The notes under the pieces were generated by a model. It worked only from the letters and a program-made list of their open reading frames with translations, did not search any database and was not told the DNA's origin. Positions 1 through 13,500 of a stretch of DNA of 64,000 bases are shown here, piece after piece. Where the stretch lies: contig JAECYW010000010.1 in NCBI GenBank assembly GCA_023014335.1, forward strand, positions 1,488,001-1,552,000. Direction: 5' to 3'. Origin of the DNA: Galerina marginata (taxonomy: Eukaryota > Basidiomycota > Agaricomycetes > Agaricales > Galerinaceae). Every line of letters begins with the position of its first letter. The first letter of the stretch is position 1. The position numbers and the translations under genes are program-made.

Positions 1-198
1 CAAGTCAACGTCGACGAAGAAGGCGGACCAAGCCAGCTTCCAAATTGGGCAAGACGGGTCTGATCGCGATTCTCGACAGTTTCTCGACTTCCTGCCACGG
101 TATCTGACAACGAACAATGATTGGTATACATATCGGCAAGTAGCTACTACGTATATATGAGCTTTTTAACATCATTGGAAATTTGGAATCCTCGCCCA

Positions 199-3100
199 TT
201 AATCTAACGCGTCCGCAAGAGAATAAAGATTATCTTTGTCCCCACTTCCATCAACCAACGCCCGCAGCATGCCTTGCTCGTTTTTGAGAAGCTCCTTTGG
301 CTTACCAAACTCTGCCTGGTTGGCACATTTTTACCGTCAGTCTGCTGTAGGAACTTTTGACTCTGGAAGTTCACTTACAATTCGTCCATCGTCCAGAACC
401 ATCTGCAGAATTTGAAAAGTCAATGAGGAGCCGAAGGTGCATGCGGCGCTACTCACAATTTGATCGGCGTCCATGATGGTTTGTAGACGATGGGCAACCG
501 TGATAACCGTGACGTCATTCGCCAGTTGACTCCGGAGTGTATTTTGTATGATCGCATCAGTTTTATAGTCTATTGATCCGACGTGATTATTTCGCAAGAG
601 AAGGGTAAAATATCAGACGAACCGATGGCCGACGTAGCTGTTATGATTCGTCGGTCAATCATTCAACGCAAGAGTTTTTTTTTCTGACAAACCTTCGTCT
701 AGGATAAGGAGCTTGCTGCCGCGTACCATCGCCCGAGCGAGGGCAAGAATCTGTCGCTGACCGACGGACAAGTTGCCTCCTCCGCCAGCAATCTTGGTAT
801 CGAGTGTGATGCGTGCTTCGTCGGACTCGTCTTGGAGCGAGAAGAGTCCAGCCGCCCGCAAAGCATCATTCAGTGCAGCATCGTCATTTTGGTCGAAAGG
901 ATCCAGGTTTTGCCGAAGGGTACCTAAAATGATTTCGTATGGGCAGCTGGCAAAGTCAGAAAGAAGGAATACACACCGCTGAGAAGTTCAGGCTGTACAT
1001 GTCAAGGAATAACGAAACATTAGATAAATGTGGTTCGAGTTCCAAGAAACATACTGACCGTCTGTGGTATGATGGTGATATTTGTCCTCAATGCATCAAG
1101 GTTAATGTTGCTCGTTGGCAGACCGTCGTAATATACAGTCCCCTCCGTCAGGATGCACCTCAACAACGCAAGTGTCAATGAACTCTGTAGGAATTCATAT
1201 GAGTTATGCATCACATCCAAAGCACGAGACATGGCTTACTTTACCACTCCCAGTTCGACCCACTGAGCGACTAAATCAACTACGGAATCACAGGTTGAAA
1301 CGAAGTGGAACTCACCAACACCAATCCTTTCCCCAGATTTAATCTCGAAAGAAATCTCATGTAGAACTTCCGGACCAGACTGACGTGGCACATTTATTGC
1401 ACTGCTTATGAAGAACATAGCAAAAACCAACCTCAGAATAGCGGGCAGAAAGCTTCTCAGCCCGGAGACTTCCACAAGTAGGCCAAGCTGCGGGTGGTTT
1501 TCCAGCTTCTGTTGGCGCTGGTTCGTGCTCAATATCAAGATAGCCTTGAATGCGTTCCAAGCTTTAAAAAAAGTTAGGATTGCATTGTTCCGATGATTTA
1601 AAGATAATAAACACCTGTTCGAATTAACCTCGAAATCGTTGTACGTTCTCACGAGATACAGAATGGTTTGTGTGAATTCAACAGCCATGGCGAGAGAGAA
1701 GCCAGTATTGGCAGCGCCAACAGGCGGCCCATAGACCAGGTAAGAGGCGAGTGCAACCGTGAATGCGGCTCCAAGAGCATCGATGCGAACTCCGATCCAT
1801 CGGTTAAGATCGTAGGACATTCGAGCAATTCGGGTAAAGCGGTCGATGCGGGTCAGGGACTCGACTTTGAAGGCATTCTGAGCACCATAAGCTCGGATAG
1901 AAACTACTCGGGTCAGAAGAAAGGAAAAGCTAGAATGAATTCTTTACTTACCGAGTCCATGGATTGCCGCACTGAAGTGCGCCAGCATAGGGGAACGTGC
2001 ATTGCTGAGAGGAAAGGAGAGTCAGACCACAGCTTTCTGAGCAATGGAAGTTTAACTATACCTTGACTCGCGCTTTACAGACAGTTGAGCCTTCAGGTAC
2101 ATATTTCCGAGATAAAATCCTATCACTGCAGCACCAAAGCCAGGGAAGAAGAATATCGGTGTAAACAGTACAACAGCGCCAAGCTTTGTAAGCATCCCAC
2201 TGATCATGTCCAAGAGCCACAGCAGAATTTGAGGAATAGGTCCATCAATAGAACGGATATCCTGTGTGCATCGAGCGATAATGCGTGCTGTTGGAGTTTC
2301 ATCAAGCCACCTTGATGTCTAAATGAGGACGATAATCTTTTCAAACTGGCCAGTAAATCTGACGAACCGTAAAGTACTCCCAAGGATGGAATCAATGAGT
2401 TGATTGTTGATTGATCTTGAAGCTCGCATTGAACCGTAGACGGAATAGAAATATGAGCCTGAGTATAACACAAATGTGACAATCAAGAGTGAAGAATACA
2501 CAGATAGGTAGCTGAGGCATCCTTTGATGAGAATGAAGCCTCACAAAGAGAAAGAAAATCAAGGGCTCACAAGGTTACGGCGACTTCAGAAGGAGGATGT
2601 GTTTCATATTGGGAACCCCAATGGCCAAGGAACCACGTTTGGAAAGTCACAGACCATTCATTCAGGAAAAGAAGTCCTATGATTGTTAGAAAGAACAGGA
2701 CTGGGTTCCCTCCTCCCATACTAGAGAGGAGAAGGTTCATGGATTTCCAGGAAACGTGTCCTACAGCAATTTCTTCTGCGACGACTAGTTTCCCATCGGC
2801 TGGCTTCTTCGCCGGAAGATCGATGTTTTCTTTGGATATTTCAGTTGCTTGTCTATCTTCTTCCGCCTCTTTCGTCAGAGTGGAACTTTTTGCGATGGCA
2901 AGTGGAACCTCGGTTCCTTGCGACTGAACTCTTCCGTCGAGTCCGATGGAAACTATAAAGTCGGCAACAGGGCTCGCTAGAGCGATATTGTGAGTCTAAG
3001 GGTGCAATACCATAAAATTGAATTGTAAGGATGAAAAAAGTAACTTGAACACTAACGACAAGCAAGATGGTTCGGTCTTTAACAAGATCTCCTCCAAAGC

Positions 3101-6100
3101 AGTGGTCCATAATCCAAGATGAACTGGAAAGCAGCAAGTCAACTCGAGATAGCAACAGAAAAGAACCATGGCCTACGTATGAACATCCAGAGCAGCAAAA
3201 ACGTCGTCGAGAAGAATGACTTGTGCATGAGAATAGATTGCTCGTGCGAGAGTGACTCGTGCCTTCCGAACATTAGTTGTTGTGCCTTGATATTCCTTAT
3301 AGCAATGCATTACCTTTTGGCCACCACTGTTGCAAAGAATTAGATGTAGGTTATCGGGAGTATGTGAAATAATCGCACCTAAGTGTTAGACCCCTTTCTC
3401 CAACTTCAGTTGCATCGCCAGCATCGAAAAGCTCCAGATCACGCTCCAGTGCGCATTGCTTTATGACTGAGGGAAACAATAAGTACTAACGCCAGAGTAG
3501 ACAGGAAGTTGGACGCAAACCTTTGTTGTATCTTTCCTCGTCGTAAGGCGAACCAAATAGGATATTGTTGCGGATTGTCTCATTCTGGACCCATGATTCT
3601 TGGGCAGCATATGCGACACCGCCTTCGCGAGGAAGGTTGAACCAGGAATTGGGACCCGACGGGACAAAATGCATTTCTCCTGGAAGCAGAGTCAGGGCCT
3701 TGTTAGATATAGAGAGCAATCAAAAACTGACCAAGTAATGCCATCAACATGGAGGTCTTGCCTGAGCCACTGGAGAAGTAGTCAGTATGACGAGTGCAAT
3801 GCCTTCCAATGAAACATACGTAGGTCCGATGATCAAATTAATCCGATTGCGTTTGAAAAGCAGTTCACCATTGACACGAAGCTTGAATATACGGCTTGAG
3901 GGCGTTGCCGTGCCGGAATCTTCCTCCAATGACCATGAAAACGAGGCATCTCGGAAACCTATTTCTGAGCTAGATGGAACATTGGCGGGGACGATAATCT
4001 CAGATTCTGGCGAGACTTCGGTAAAAGAGTCTAACAGTTCCGTTTTATCGAGGAACTCCTGAATACGGTCCAAAGAGACTTTTGCTACATTGAAGGAACG
4101 GCACTTTGAGTGCAATATCTAATAATGAGCTGGGAACGGTCTGACCTTGGATAACCAGAGACCCTTGGTATAGCAGTCGGCTAAGCTGTTCTCTCAACAT
4201 TGAGAACACTGTCATACTCGAAAAGATTTTGGAAGCTATAGGGCGTATATTGTAGCGATTAAAAGTAAAGTGGTGACCAGGAGCGCGTACCATTAAGTTC
4301 TCCTTTCATGACGAGGGCGTATGTCATGTATGTGCCAAGCATCGTCAGCGTCGGGAAGAGGTAGCTGTATACTTGATTAAATGAGTTTTCAGAGCTACAA
4401 CCCCCTTACCTTATCAGTCCTCCAAGCAGGTCAAAGACCTTGACCCTCCATAGCTGCTTGAGCTCCTCATCACGAGTTTCCTTGAGGCGATCTGACATTT
4501 TCTTCTCCCAACCGAAGAGCTTTATCATTCGAAGGACATTTACCGCCTCCGAAACGGCTTGAACACGGGCGTCAGTCTTCAGATCCGCAACATGTAAGTA
4601 CTCTTTCTCGATTCAAATGTCCTTCCACATACCTTCCTCATCACCTGTGCCTGCGCTTGCCGGATCTTCTTAGCGATATAGCCTGGAACTGGGAAAAGTG
4701 CAACCATGATACCGATACCGACGAAGGCGCTGTCGAAGAAGATATGATTAGCGGCCCTGGAGTCGGTCAATCGAAATAGTCAAACCTCCAGCCCAATACT
4801 TGGTAAAGGAATACGACGCAGAGTGTAATTTGAAGAGGAACATAAAGCACTAAGTGGTTGTCAGTAGGATCTACAAAAGGGCGACGTCAAGGCCAACTTA
4901 CCAACCAGCAGAAAGTCTCTTCCCCGGACAAGAACATTTAAATCTGTAGTGACAAGATTATTGATTTTGCCGATGAGGTTGCTGTCGGAGATGCGTTTCT
5001 TGTCATCCTTTTCGGGCTCCTCGGGGGCAGCCTTTGCTTTTCCTTTGGCTGAAACCTTTATGGTAGCATGAGAGCTGGCCGTAGAGGGTTCACGAGATGC
5101 GACGGCTGTGGAAGCTTCGGAACTTTCGCTGGCATTTTCAGTTCTTGGCGCAAGTTCCGAATCCAAAGGTGTGTCAGAGCTACTGTCGGGAGTAGCAGCT
5201 CCAGAAGCGATTTTGTCTGCAGAGAGAGTCGACGCTTCCTTCTCCGGGTGATTGGACGTCTCAGCTTTCAAGCGAATACGCAAACTATGCTCGAAAACGA
5301 GGTGGGTAACCAAACCCTCTGTTCTGGCAAGTGTTCGTGTAGCAATATAAATGTACCATTGGAAGGCCACGGTTTGTGTCATAGGCCCGAAAAAAAGCCA
5401 AGTAATCCAGAACCAGGGACGCATTTCTGCGTCTCTGCCGCCTTGTTCCATGTAGCTAGGGAAAGGGATTAGATATGGTCCATCAACAGAGAGCAAGGCG
5501 AAAGGGTTTACTTCAAAATGCGGTTTATGCCAATTGGTGCAGCAAAGCCTGACAGCGCATAGATGACAACCATGACAGCCAGAGTCAGGTATTCGTTACC
5601 TGGACTTCCAGTCAAAAAATACACGAACTGGATATGATAACTTGACTTACGATAGACCCGCATAAATCGCAGAAATAAAGAGCGTCGTTTGGCTCCATAG
5701 AATCGATCAAGATGCTAATAGTTTGTAAGTAATCAGGACGTTGTTAGATTCAAGAACATTGCTCACAGGAAAGGCATTTTCAGTCCTGTATTTCGCGGCA
5801 TCATAATCGGCCAAAGGAGGTAATTGTTCAGGACGCAAATGAGGAACTTTGTACCCTAGGAAGATGGTCGAATCCAGGTAAGTATATGTCATCAATGCGA
5901 ACAGAGAAGCTGTTTGCTCGGGATTGGCGATCGGCATAGGGTTCTGCATATAGGATACTCGTGTCAGAATGTGGCTTCGAATATTGTAGCAGGTTCAACA
6001 GACCTTTGGGTCGACTGGGATATACTGGCGAGGAATGAGCAGAGGTATAATGACTGAGGTCACTGCGAGAACGGCAAGCTTGATGTAAAGAATCTTTCCC

Positions 6101-6827
6101 TCTGCTATGTCTGCTGGGTGACTGTTGTATGTTGCAATGGGCCAGATATCACGGTACGCGTACACGGCGCCTGCGGAGGCGAGAACGATGATGCTGTATC
6201 TAGTCGTCGAGGTCCTCCATTCTTTAAAGACCAGCGCGACAAGAGAGAGAAGAGATGCGTATAACTGAATTTTGAGGCGTAAACTCGTTCCGTCATCATC
6301 GTTGTCGATGAAGGAAGCAAAACTTACAAATGATATGGTCATCAACCCTTCGGGACATTCCGTTAACGCGTCTAGACTGGTCCATGCAGGGTTGGATGCA
6401 CATCCATGGAAAGTTGCCGCCGACAGATATACCAAGGCGACGCTACCAGCGAGACGTGCCACCATGAACCCAAAGATCGTATATCCACCATAGTAATGGA
6501 CATGGCTCCTCAACTTTTGTCCGAGCCCCACAGGTCCCCGTTCCTCTGCGTCAATCGTCGACAACTCGCCACTTGCAGTGCGTCGTTTCCTGAAGGAATT
6601 CAGGGCCACAGCGAGTCCGTGAACGACTTGGAGAGTGAATGCAAGGCATGATACAACAAAGGGGATGGCGCGTGTATCTTTGCTCAACCTAACCATGACA
6701 TCCAGGTTAGTCACTGTTAGTGCGTGCTTTACCAAGAACTTTTGAAGACAACTTACACTAAACCACCTGGGGGGAAATACCGATAGAGTATGTCGTCCTG
6801 ATTGTTAAACCCACCCAACGTGTCCAT
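199..6827 (-). CDS. ABCC-type (MRP-like) ABC transporter T1
   Basis: This is a full-length ATP-driven exporter of the ABCC family, expected in the vacuolar or plasma membrane and moving organic anions, conjugates or drugs; the substrate is unknown. In order I read an N-terminal membrane domain TMD0 (about 6827-6000), TMD1 (about 5700-4150) carrying a Ser/Thr/Ala/Lys-rich insert (about 4970-5260), NBD1 (about 4110-3060), TMD2 (about 2560-1640) and NBD2 (about 1560-199). NBD1 has GPTGSGKTS, split by an intron, [13 protein letters not shown], also split, and an LLDDV Walker B without the catalytic Glu. NBD2 has [15 protein letters not shown] and LILDE. The start is the ATG that opens MDTLGGFNNQDD and splices in frame into the first membrane exon. 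The stop is TAA at 199-201. Numerous short introns interrupt it. I saw no break, but not every splice was checked. It is most like partial copy T6. Confidence 0.88.
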
Positions 6828-8339
6828 CTGGGAGAGTTATACAGCAGAAAGTCGAGAATCAAAATGAAAACATATGTACGCACGAGTCGAGTCACCATCT
6901 TGCATCTCACTAACAGTGATGTGGCTATAATTGTAAGCGGGAAAAGACAGCCCACGCACCCGAGTCAATGCGCCATGCGGGAGAGCCATCACCAACCTGC
7001 CGACAACTATCGACGACAAGCTATTAATAATCGCCGGCACGAGTCTCTCATTTTTAAAAATTAACCATAGGAATTTGCGGGCCTTAGACTCGCTTTCTGA
7101 CTACCCGACAACTCTGGGGTGTTCGTGCACAACGCTATCGCATCGCAGCAGCACCGATCACGACGCTCACCCAATCCACGATCATTCATCCAAAATTACA
7201 CACCAGCCTGAGCCTCTGGAACGAGTTAGGAACGAGACCATCTCTTGAGTAAACGCGAATCCCTCCCTGGAGCCCATCATCCAGGGTGATGGGAACGTAT
7301 ATGGAAGCAAGGAGGGCATGCTTTCGAGAGGCAACAATAACAATTGGTCTGGTGTGTGTTGAGTGCATCCTTGCCGACGGGTAAAAATTTTAGGTCGCCG
7401 GCCCAGGGCATCTTGGGCTCGAGTCTCTTCTTGTCGCAGGCTAGGAAGCACCCGAGGCTGAGCGAGCTGATCAGAACTGGTACGAATTTAAACTTCGTTT
7501 CAATTCTCTCGACACCGCCCACGTCGTGACGGTCTATTCCACCTTATGCCCAGGTGTCATTATCGTCCAGCCCGTCGAAGGCGTCGTGCAAACCACCGAA
7601 CAATCCTTCCAATCTTCTGGTGGCCGAACATGTCAACAACTTACCCAGAACCATCGTCGTGGCCGGCATGTCCAAGCTCGTACACCAGATCTCGCTGCAT
7701 CAAAGAACCTCTCTTGAGCGGACGTATATTTTCCTCTTGCCTCCCATAGTGATCAGTTGGTGGGAAGAACACGAATGAAATGAAAATCACGAGCGGCTGC
7801 TGGAAGTCAGTGAAAGACGGTTATTCCCAAAACTAAACTCTACGATACCTTCAAGCTGCCTGTCAGAGACCATGAACCACGATCAGGACGGCGTATTACT
7901 TCAGGTGCCACTGGTTCACGAGTGCTCTTGACAAGACAACGTCGACCAATAGTACATGACCGGGCTCTAGGAGGAAACGTGCTTTCATCTTGGTACACGG
8001 GCTCACCTAGATCTGGACGAAAATCATTCTCTAAGTCCGTCAAGTGCGACATTGGCGATGGAACAAACATAAGTGAATTGGGGAAGTGGGGTAACGGACC
8101 TGGCACGCGTTAATAGACACCTCGATTATGTAGGTCACGCGGCTGAAGTAGGGACCAAAATGAAGAGTTTTCTGAAGAGCGCTCAGCAGACAGCCGCTCT
8201 AGAATTAGGAATTTCGAACCCGGCTTTGCGGTTAAGGATATCTTACCATAAATGACGCCACGTTGTCCGTCATGAACGCAATTCGACGCAAGAATAAAAT
8301 GCATTGAAAGTATTCAGTATGGACCGTTCGAGTCAAGGG
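6828..8339. other. intergenic stretch with a possible decayed gene
   Basis: This is the region between the start of T1 and the lectin. The piece 7450-7760 (+) reads like coding sequence after a possible acceptor at about 7442 (caggctag), including the string VVTVYSTLCPGVIIVQPVEG. The best frame then shifts near 7620 to one containing RTIVVAGMSKLVHQIS. No start, complete exon chain or known domain could be assembled, so it is at best a relic. The 7840-8310 part has protein-like stretches on the minus strand, but I recognise nothing in it. Confidence 0.3.
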
Positions 8340-8830
8340 CGCTATTCCTCGCCACGTAAGGTTATGACATGTTCCGACAAAATGGATCCAGAAAACTGCG
8401 ACTTGAAGAAGCCAAGGTATAGGTCAACGAAAACAGTTTATCCAACAATTGGCTTTAGGTTTAGAATCACTCACCTCGGGCTTCACGTTTATTTTCCAGT
8501 CATTGTGTTCAATAGTCGACGAAGTGAATAATTCCACCTTTCAAACAAGACAACGGGGGTCGGATGGTCTAACTGTAGGGCCGCACTCAACTCAGTTTCG
8601 CCATTCATTAGGGCCATTTCAAGTTTAAAGATGTTCCAAATGATCGAATCTGGTGTTCTTGGCTTGGATCGAGGGTCCTCTAATTCATCGTAAGCGATTC
8701 CAAAAACCAAGCTCGTGCCTAAGCGTTCTAGAAGGTCGATGTCAGTATTTGACTCGAGCGGTACCCTGTGGGTCTCAAGAATGGTATAAAAGGTCGTAGT
8801 ATTCGAATAAGACGAGCATTCAAGTTCGCA
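8340..8830 (-). other. possible unrecognised minus-strand gene or relic
   Basis: The minus strand holds an open, protein-like stretch at about 8560-8830 containing DIDLLERLGTSLVFGIAYDE. It may continue through an intron into a short exon containing VELFTSSTIEHNDWKINVKP (about 8480-8545), which ends at a good donor, gtgagt. No start, end or domain could be fixed. A faintly similar stretch (ERLG, LAFGIYSDEP, FIW) lies on the minus strand at about 39530-39750, also beside a transporter end, so the two could be remnants of one family. The 5' end lies close to the divergent lectin start. Confidence 0.25.
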
Positions 8831-8873
8831 GAACTGAATACAACAACTCACAAGTTCACTACAGCGTAGAAAA

Positions 8874-10150
8874 ATGGCCAACAAAGTCATTAGCCAGGCA
8901 TTACCAGGTACCGCGACGAAATCCTCACATTCGCGTTTACACTTGACTGACGTAGCCATTTCACCCGTCTAGTCCCCACCGCGAGCCCAGGAATCGCTGA
9001 TATCATCGGCTTCGGGGTTGACGGCGTCATTATCCTGCGAAACTCTGTCAACCTCCAGCCAGTACCCGTCATCAAAAACTTCGGTCTCAATGCGGGTGGC
9101 TGGCAAGTAGCCAAGCATGTACGTCTCGTCGGCGACACCACAGGCGACAAGTCCACCGACGTCGTTGGGTTTGGCGAGGGAGGTGTTTGGGTGTCCGTCA
9201 ACAATGGCAACAACTCCTTCCAGGATCCTCCCAAGTTCGTTCTTGCCGACTTTGCCTACAGCGCCGGCGGATGGCGTGTTGAGAAGCATCTTCGTTTCGT
9301 TGCGGACATCAGGAACAAAGGACGTGTCGATATCGTCGGTTTCGGCGACGCGGGTATATTGGTGTCGCTCAATAATGGAAGCGGGGCGTTTGGCTCTGCC
9401 CAACTTGCACTAAACGACTTCGGTTGGAACAGCGGATGGAGGCTCGACAGGCACTTGCGGTTCCTCGCAGATGTCACGGGTGACGGTCTTTTGGACGTCG
9501 TCGGTTTTGGAGAACAGCACGTATTTATCGGCCGTAACAACGGCAATGGGACCTTCCAATCCGTCCAATCCGTCATCGACAATTTCTGTGTCGGCGCAGG
9601 GGGATGGCAGATCGACAAACACCCCCGAGTCGTGGCTGATCTTACAGGAGATGGACGAGCCGACATACTTGGCTTCGGAGAAGCAGGTGTTTGGGTGTCG
9701 CTCAACAATGGTAGTGGATCATTTGGATCCGTCAACATGGTCGTCAACAACTTTGCGGTCGCCCAAGGATGGAGTGTCGACAAACACCCCAGGTTTGTTG
9801 CAGATCTCACTGGCAAAAAACGCGGCGACATCATCGGTTTCGGCGACGCCGGAGTGTGGGTGTCGCTGAACAATGGCAACGGCACATTCCAAGCACCCTC
9901 TCTTGTCGTCAACAACTTCGGGGTCCAGCAGGGGTGGCAAGTGGGGAAACATCTGAGGTTTGTAGTTGATTTGACGGGCGACGGATGCGCAGATATCATT
10001 GGGTTCGGGGAGAATGCGGTATGGGTGGCATATAATGACGGTAAAGGAGGCTTCGGGGCCGTTCAGAAGCTCACTGACTCCTTTGGATTTAATGGCGGCA
10101 CTTGGGCATTGGATAAGACCGTCCGCTGGGTCACCAATCTCTACGCTTGA
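8874..10150 (+). CDS. PVL-like seven-bladed beta-propeller lectin
   Basis: Predicted to bind sugars (N-acetylglucosamine and sialic-acid type glycans in the described family member) as a soluble cytoplasmic fruit-body lectin. There are two exons, 8874-8907 and 8973-10150, joined across a 65-nt GT-AG intron in frame, giving 403 residues; the described Psathyrella velutina lectin is about 400. The short first exon encodes MANKVISQALP. The rest is a tandem array of about 50-residue blades, each with an (A/V)DI(I/V/L)GFG motif, a G(V/I)(W/L)VS-like strand, NNG(N/S)G(T/S/A)F, a GW.(V/L)(D/E/G)KH turn and FVADLTGDG.(A/C)D calcium-type loops. No signal peptide is seen, as expected for these lectins. 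It sits between transporters T1 and T2 on the opposite strand. Recruitment for defence against grazers is known for fungal lectins generally; here it is inference. Confidence 0.9.
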
Positions 10151-10596
10151 AATTGTTAAGCCTCGTTTCAATATGACCTGTATGATAACAAATATCCCTC
10201 ATCATATATATCACATCACAATCGTGAATTTACTTTCAAGCATTCCCTTGCAGTTGGCGGTCAGTTCGGACGACTCGGCAAGATGCAAAGTCGGAGGAAA
10301 GAAAGGCAGAAGGTTGAAATTACTATGTAAGTGAGCCTTTCCCACCCCTGTCTCGTGGCGTTCCAGTGTCCAGTGTCTTGGCCCCACCATCCGCCCTTTG
10401 TTGTTGCCGCCAGTGCCCCAGCTCCCTGCCTATTCAATATCTCGACTCGGATCCCTGACGTATCCATTTGCTCCTCCATACAAACGATGCCACCAAGATT
10501 TCATAAGCCTGTCAATGTTAAATGCGTGGACACAGTCCAGAGCTTATTTTACACCCGTATCATAAAAAGCATTGAAAAGACAGAAGCTTAAAAACA

Positions 10597-13500
10597 CTAC
10601 TGGGTGGAAGTGGACGCTGCTTTCCCTTCGGCCATTGCGTATAGGTCTGCCTTGTCTCCACTTCCGTCGACTAATGCTTTAAACATACTACCCTCCTTTT
10701 GAAGGAGGGCTCTCGGAGAATCAAACTCAGCCTGCAACGAACTTTAATGACAAATAATTTGGATTACTGACGCAACTTACAATTTGACCCTCGTCAAGGA
10801 CCATCTGTTTTTATAGTCAAATAAGAGGTTGAAAGTAGGACAGTTAAATTCGACCCACTATCTTATCCGCGTCCATGATCGTTTGGAGGCGATGGGCGAC
10901 GGTGATGACAGTCACGTCGGATCCTAGTTTGCTTCTCAGCGTCGTTTGTATCACAGAATCCGTTTTGTAGTCTGTAGACGGGAATAAATATAAAAAACAT
11001 GGATTCTGATTTGAAACCTTACCAATCGCAGAGGTCGCTGATGGAAGCAAACAGGAAAATCAGAATAGAAGTATTTAAGAGATTAGAAATTACAGACCTT
11101 CGTCAAGAATCAGGAGTTTACTTCCGCGAACCATAGCACGAGCAAGCGCGATGATTTGCTTTTCACCAACTGAAAGGTTACTTCCTCCGGAGGAAATATT
11201 ACTATCAAGCGTGATTCGTCCTTCTCCTTCTTCGTCGTGGACCGAGAACAACCCAGAAGAGCGGAGCGCATCATTCAGAGTTGCGTCGTCGTGTTGATCG
11301 AATGGATCCAAATTGCGCCGGAGGGTACCTAATGAGTGAATGTAGTCGACATAGATGTTCCTCCATTCAGGACTTACCACTGATAAGTTCAGGCTGCATG
11401 CGAGATATAAGACTAATTCGCTACCTGACTGGTGGTACTCACGGTTTGGGGTATGATGGTCACACTCGACCTCAAAGCATCCAGATTAATCTTATTCGTA
11501 GGAAGACCGTCGTAGTAGACGGTCCCTTCGGTGACAACGCATCTCAACAAGGCCAGCGTCAACGTACTCTGGGAACACAGTTCATAGGAGTGTTAATCAT
11601 CCAGAAAGGAACCTCACTTTTCCGCTACCAGTTCTACCCACTGCTCAAAGAAATTAGTAGCCTTACGTAAACACTTTGATAAATAACTTGCCTACGCCAA
11701 CTCGCTCTCCAGACTCAATTCGGAAGGAAAGGTCGCGTAAAATGGTTGGGCCAGTCTACCAAAATTGGATGATGTAAGAACGTGCTTCGAACGACCTTTC
11801 CAACCTACCTGCGAATACCGAGCTGATAGGTTTTCAACTACGATGGTTCCGCTTGTTGGCCAGGCCGCAGGTGGCTTCCCAGCCTCGGTCGACGGAGGCT
11901 CATGATCAATATCAAGATACCCTTGAATACGCTCGAGACTGCGAAAAATTATTATTGCCATCCAACATATCGACAGAGTGTCAATGCTTACCTGTTGGAC
12001 TGCACCTCGAACATGTTAAATATCCTCACCCAATATAAAATCAGACTACAGAAGTCCACCGCCATGTTGAGGGAGAACCCAGTGTTGGACGCGCCTATGG
12101 AATGTCCATAAACCAGATATGTGGCAAGAGCTACTGCGAATAGTTGACCAAGTAGATCAATTCGTGTACTAATCCAACGGTTCAAATTGTACGAGATGCG
12201 GGAAATTCGCATATAATGATCGACACGCTTGAACGATTCGGCCTTGAATGAAGATTGTGCACCATAAGCACGAACAGATACTGGTATATTCAGCATTGAT
12301 ATTGGGTGGCGGACAATTTTTCCGTACCTAAACCAGCAATAGCTGCGCTAAAGTGTGCCAGCACTGGGGAACGTGCATTACTATATGGCGTGTGAATATA
12401 AGCTTCTCAATACGATTTCGTCGTGACATACCTCATTTCCCGCTTTACGGACAGCTGGGCCTTGAGGTATATGTTCCCCAGGTAAAAACCTAAAGCCGCA
12501 ACAGCCAGACCTGGGAACACAAAGATAGGAGTGAAGATGATGATGACGCAGATGTTTGTGATCAGCCCAATTCCCATCTGGCTCAAAGCTAGCAATTGGT
12601 CGGCAATTGGCCCATCAACAGCCCGAATGTCTTGTGTGCATCTGGCAATAATCCGAGCAGTAGGAGTCTCGTCTAACCACCTGCAAATAATGAGCAAAGA
12701 GGATTAAAATAGGAGGCTGGGACGAACCTGAGAGTGCCCGACAAGACTGACTTTACCAGGGCGGCATTGATGACCTTGGAAGCCCTCATAGACCCAGAGA
12801 CATAAAGGAAATAAGACCCAAGATTAAGTAGCAGTGCTACCAAGACAATCGAGGAATAAAGCGAGAGGTATCTGTTGGATGTTAAATCAATCCTCTCGAA
12901 TGGATAGAAGACGATGCTCACAATGAAACATTGACTTCTGAGGGGTCATGACCTTCGTATTGAGTACCCCAATATCCCAGGAACCATGTTTGGAAAGTCT
13001 TCACCCAATTAGTTACAAGGAAACCAGATATCCATAGCGAAAAGAACACCAGTGGGTAGTCGCCTCCTAAACCAGTGAGGAATAGTTTAACGGATTTCCA
13101 TGTAATATGTCCTTTGACGATCTCCTCTGCAACAACAAGCTTTCCGTCCGCAGGGGCTTCCTTTTTGGCTAACGCGGTTACCTCTTGGTTTGCTATTTCA
13201 GTCTCTTCGCGAACGGTCTCTGCTTCCGCTGCCAGAGCAGGATCAGTGGCGAGAGCCGCTTCAGGGTCAACTCCTTGAGTTTGGACTGTGCCGTCTTGAC
13301 CGATGGACACGATAAATTCTGCTACAGGTGTAAGGAGCGCCACACTGTGGGTCTAGTATCCAGAGGAAGTAAAGATCCAAGAGTTCGTAGAAGTGCTCTG
13401 ATACTTACCACTAGCAAGACTGTTCGCCCATGCACTAAATCTCCTCGGAAACATTTATTAACAATCCACACCGAGCTTCAAAAATCTACAATTAGCATGA

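Noticed and set aside
9256..9999. Long open frame on the minus strand opposite the lectin
   Set aside because: It is the shadow of the tandem propeller repeats. The plus strand has the recognisable protein and a clean exon join.
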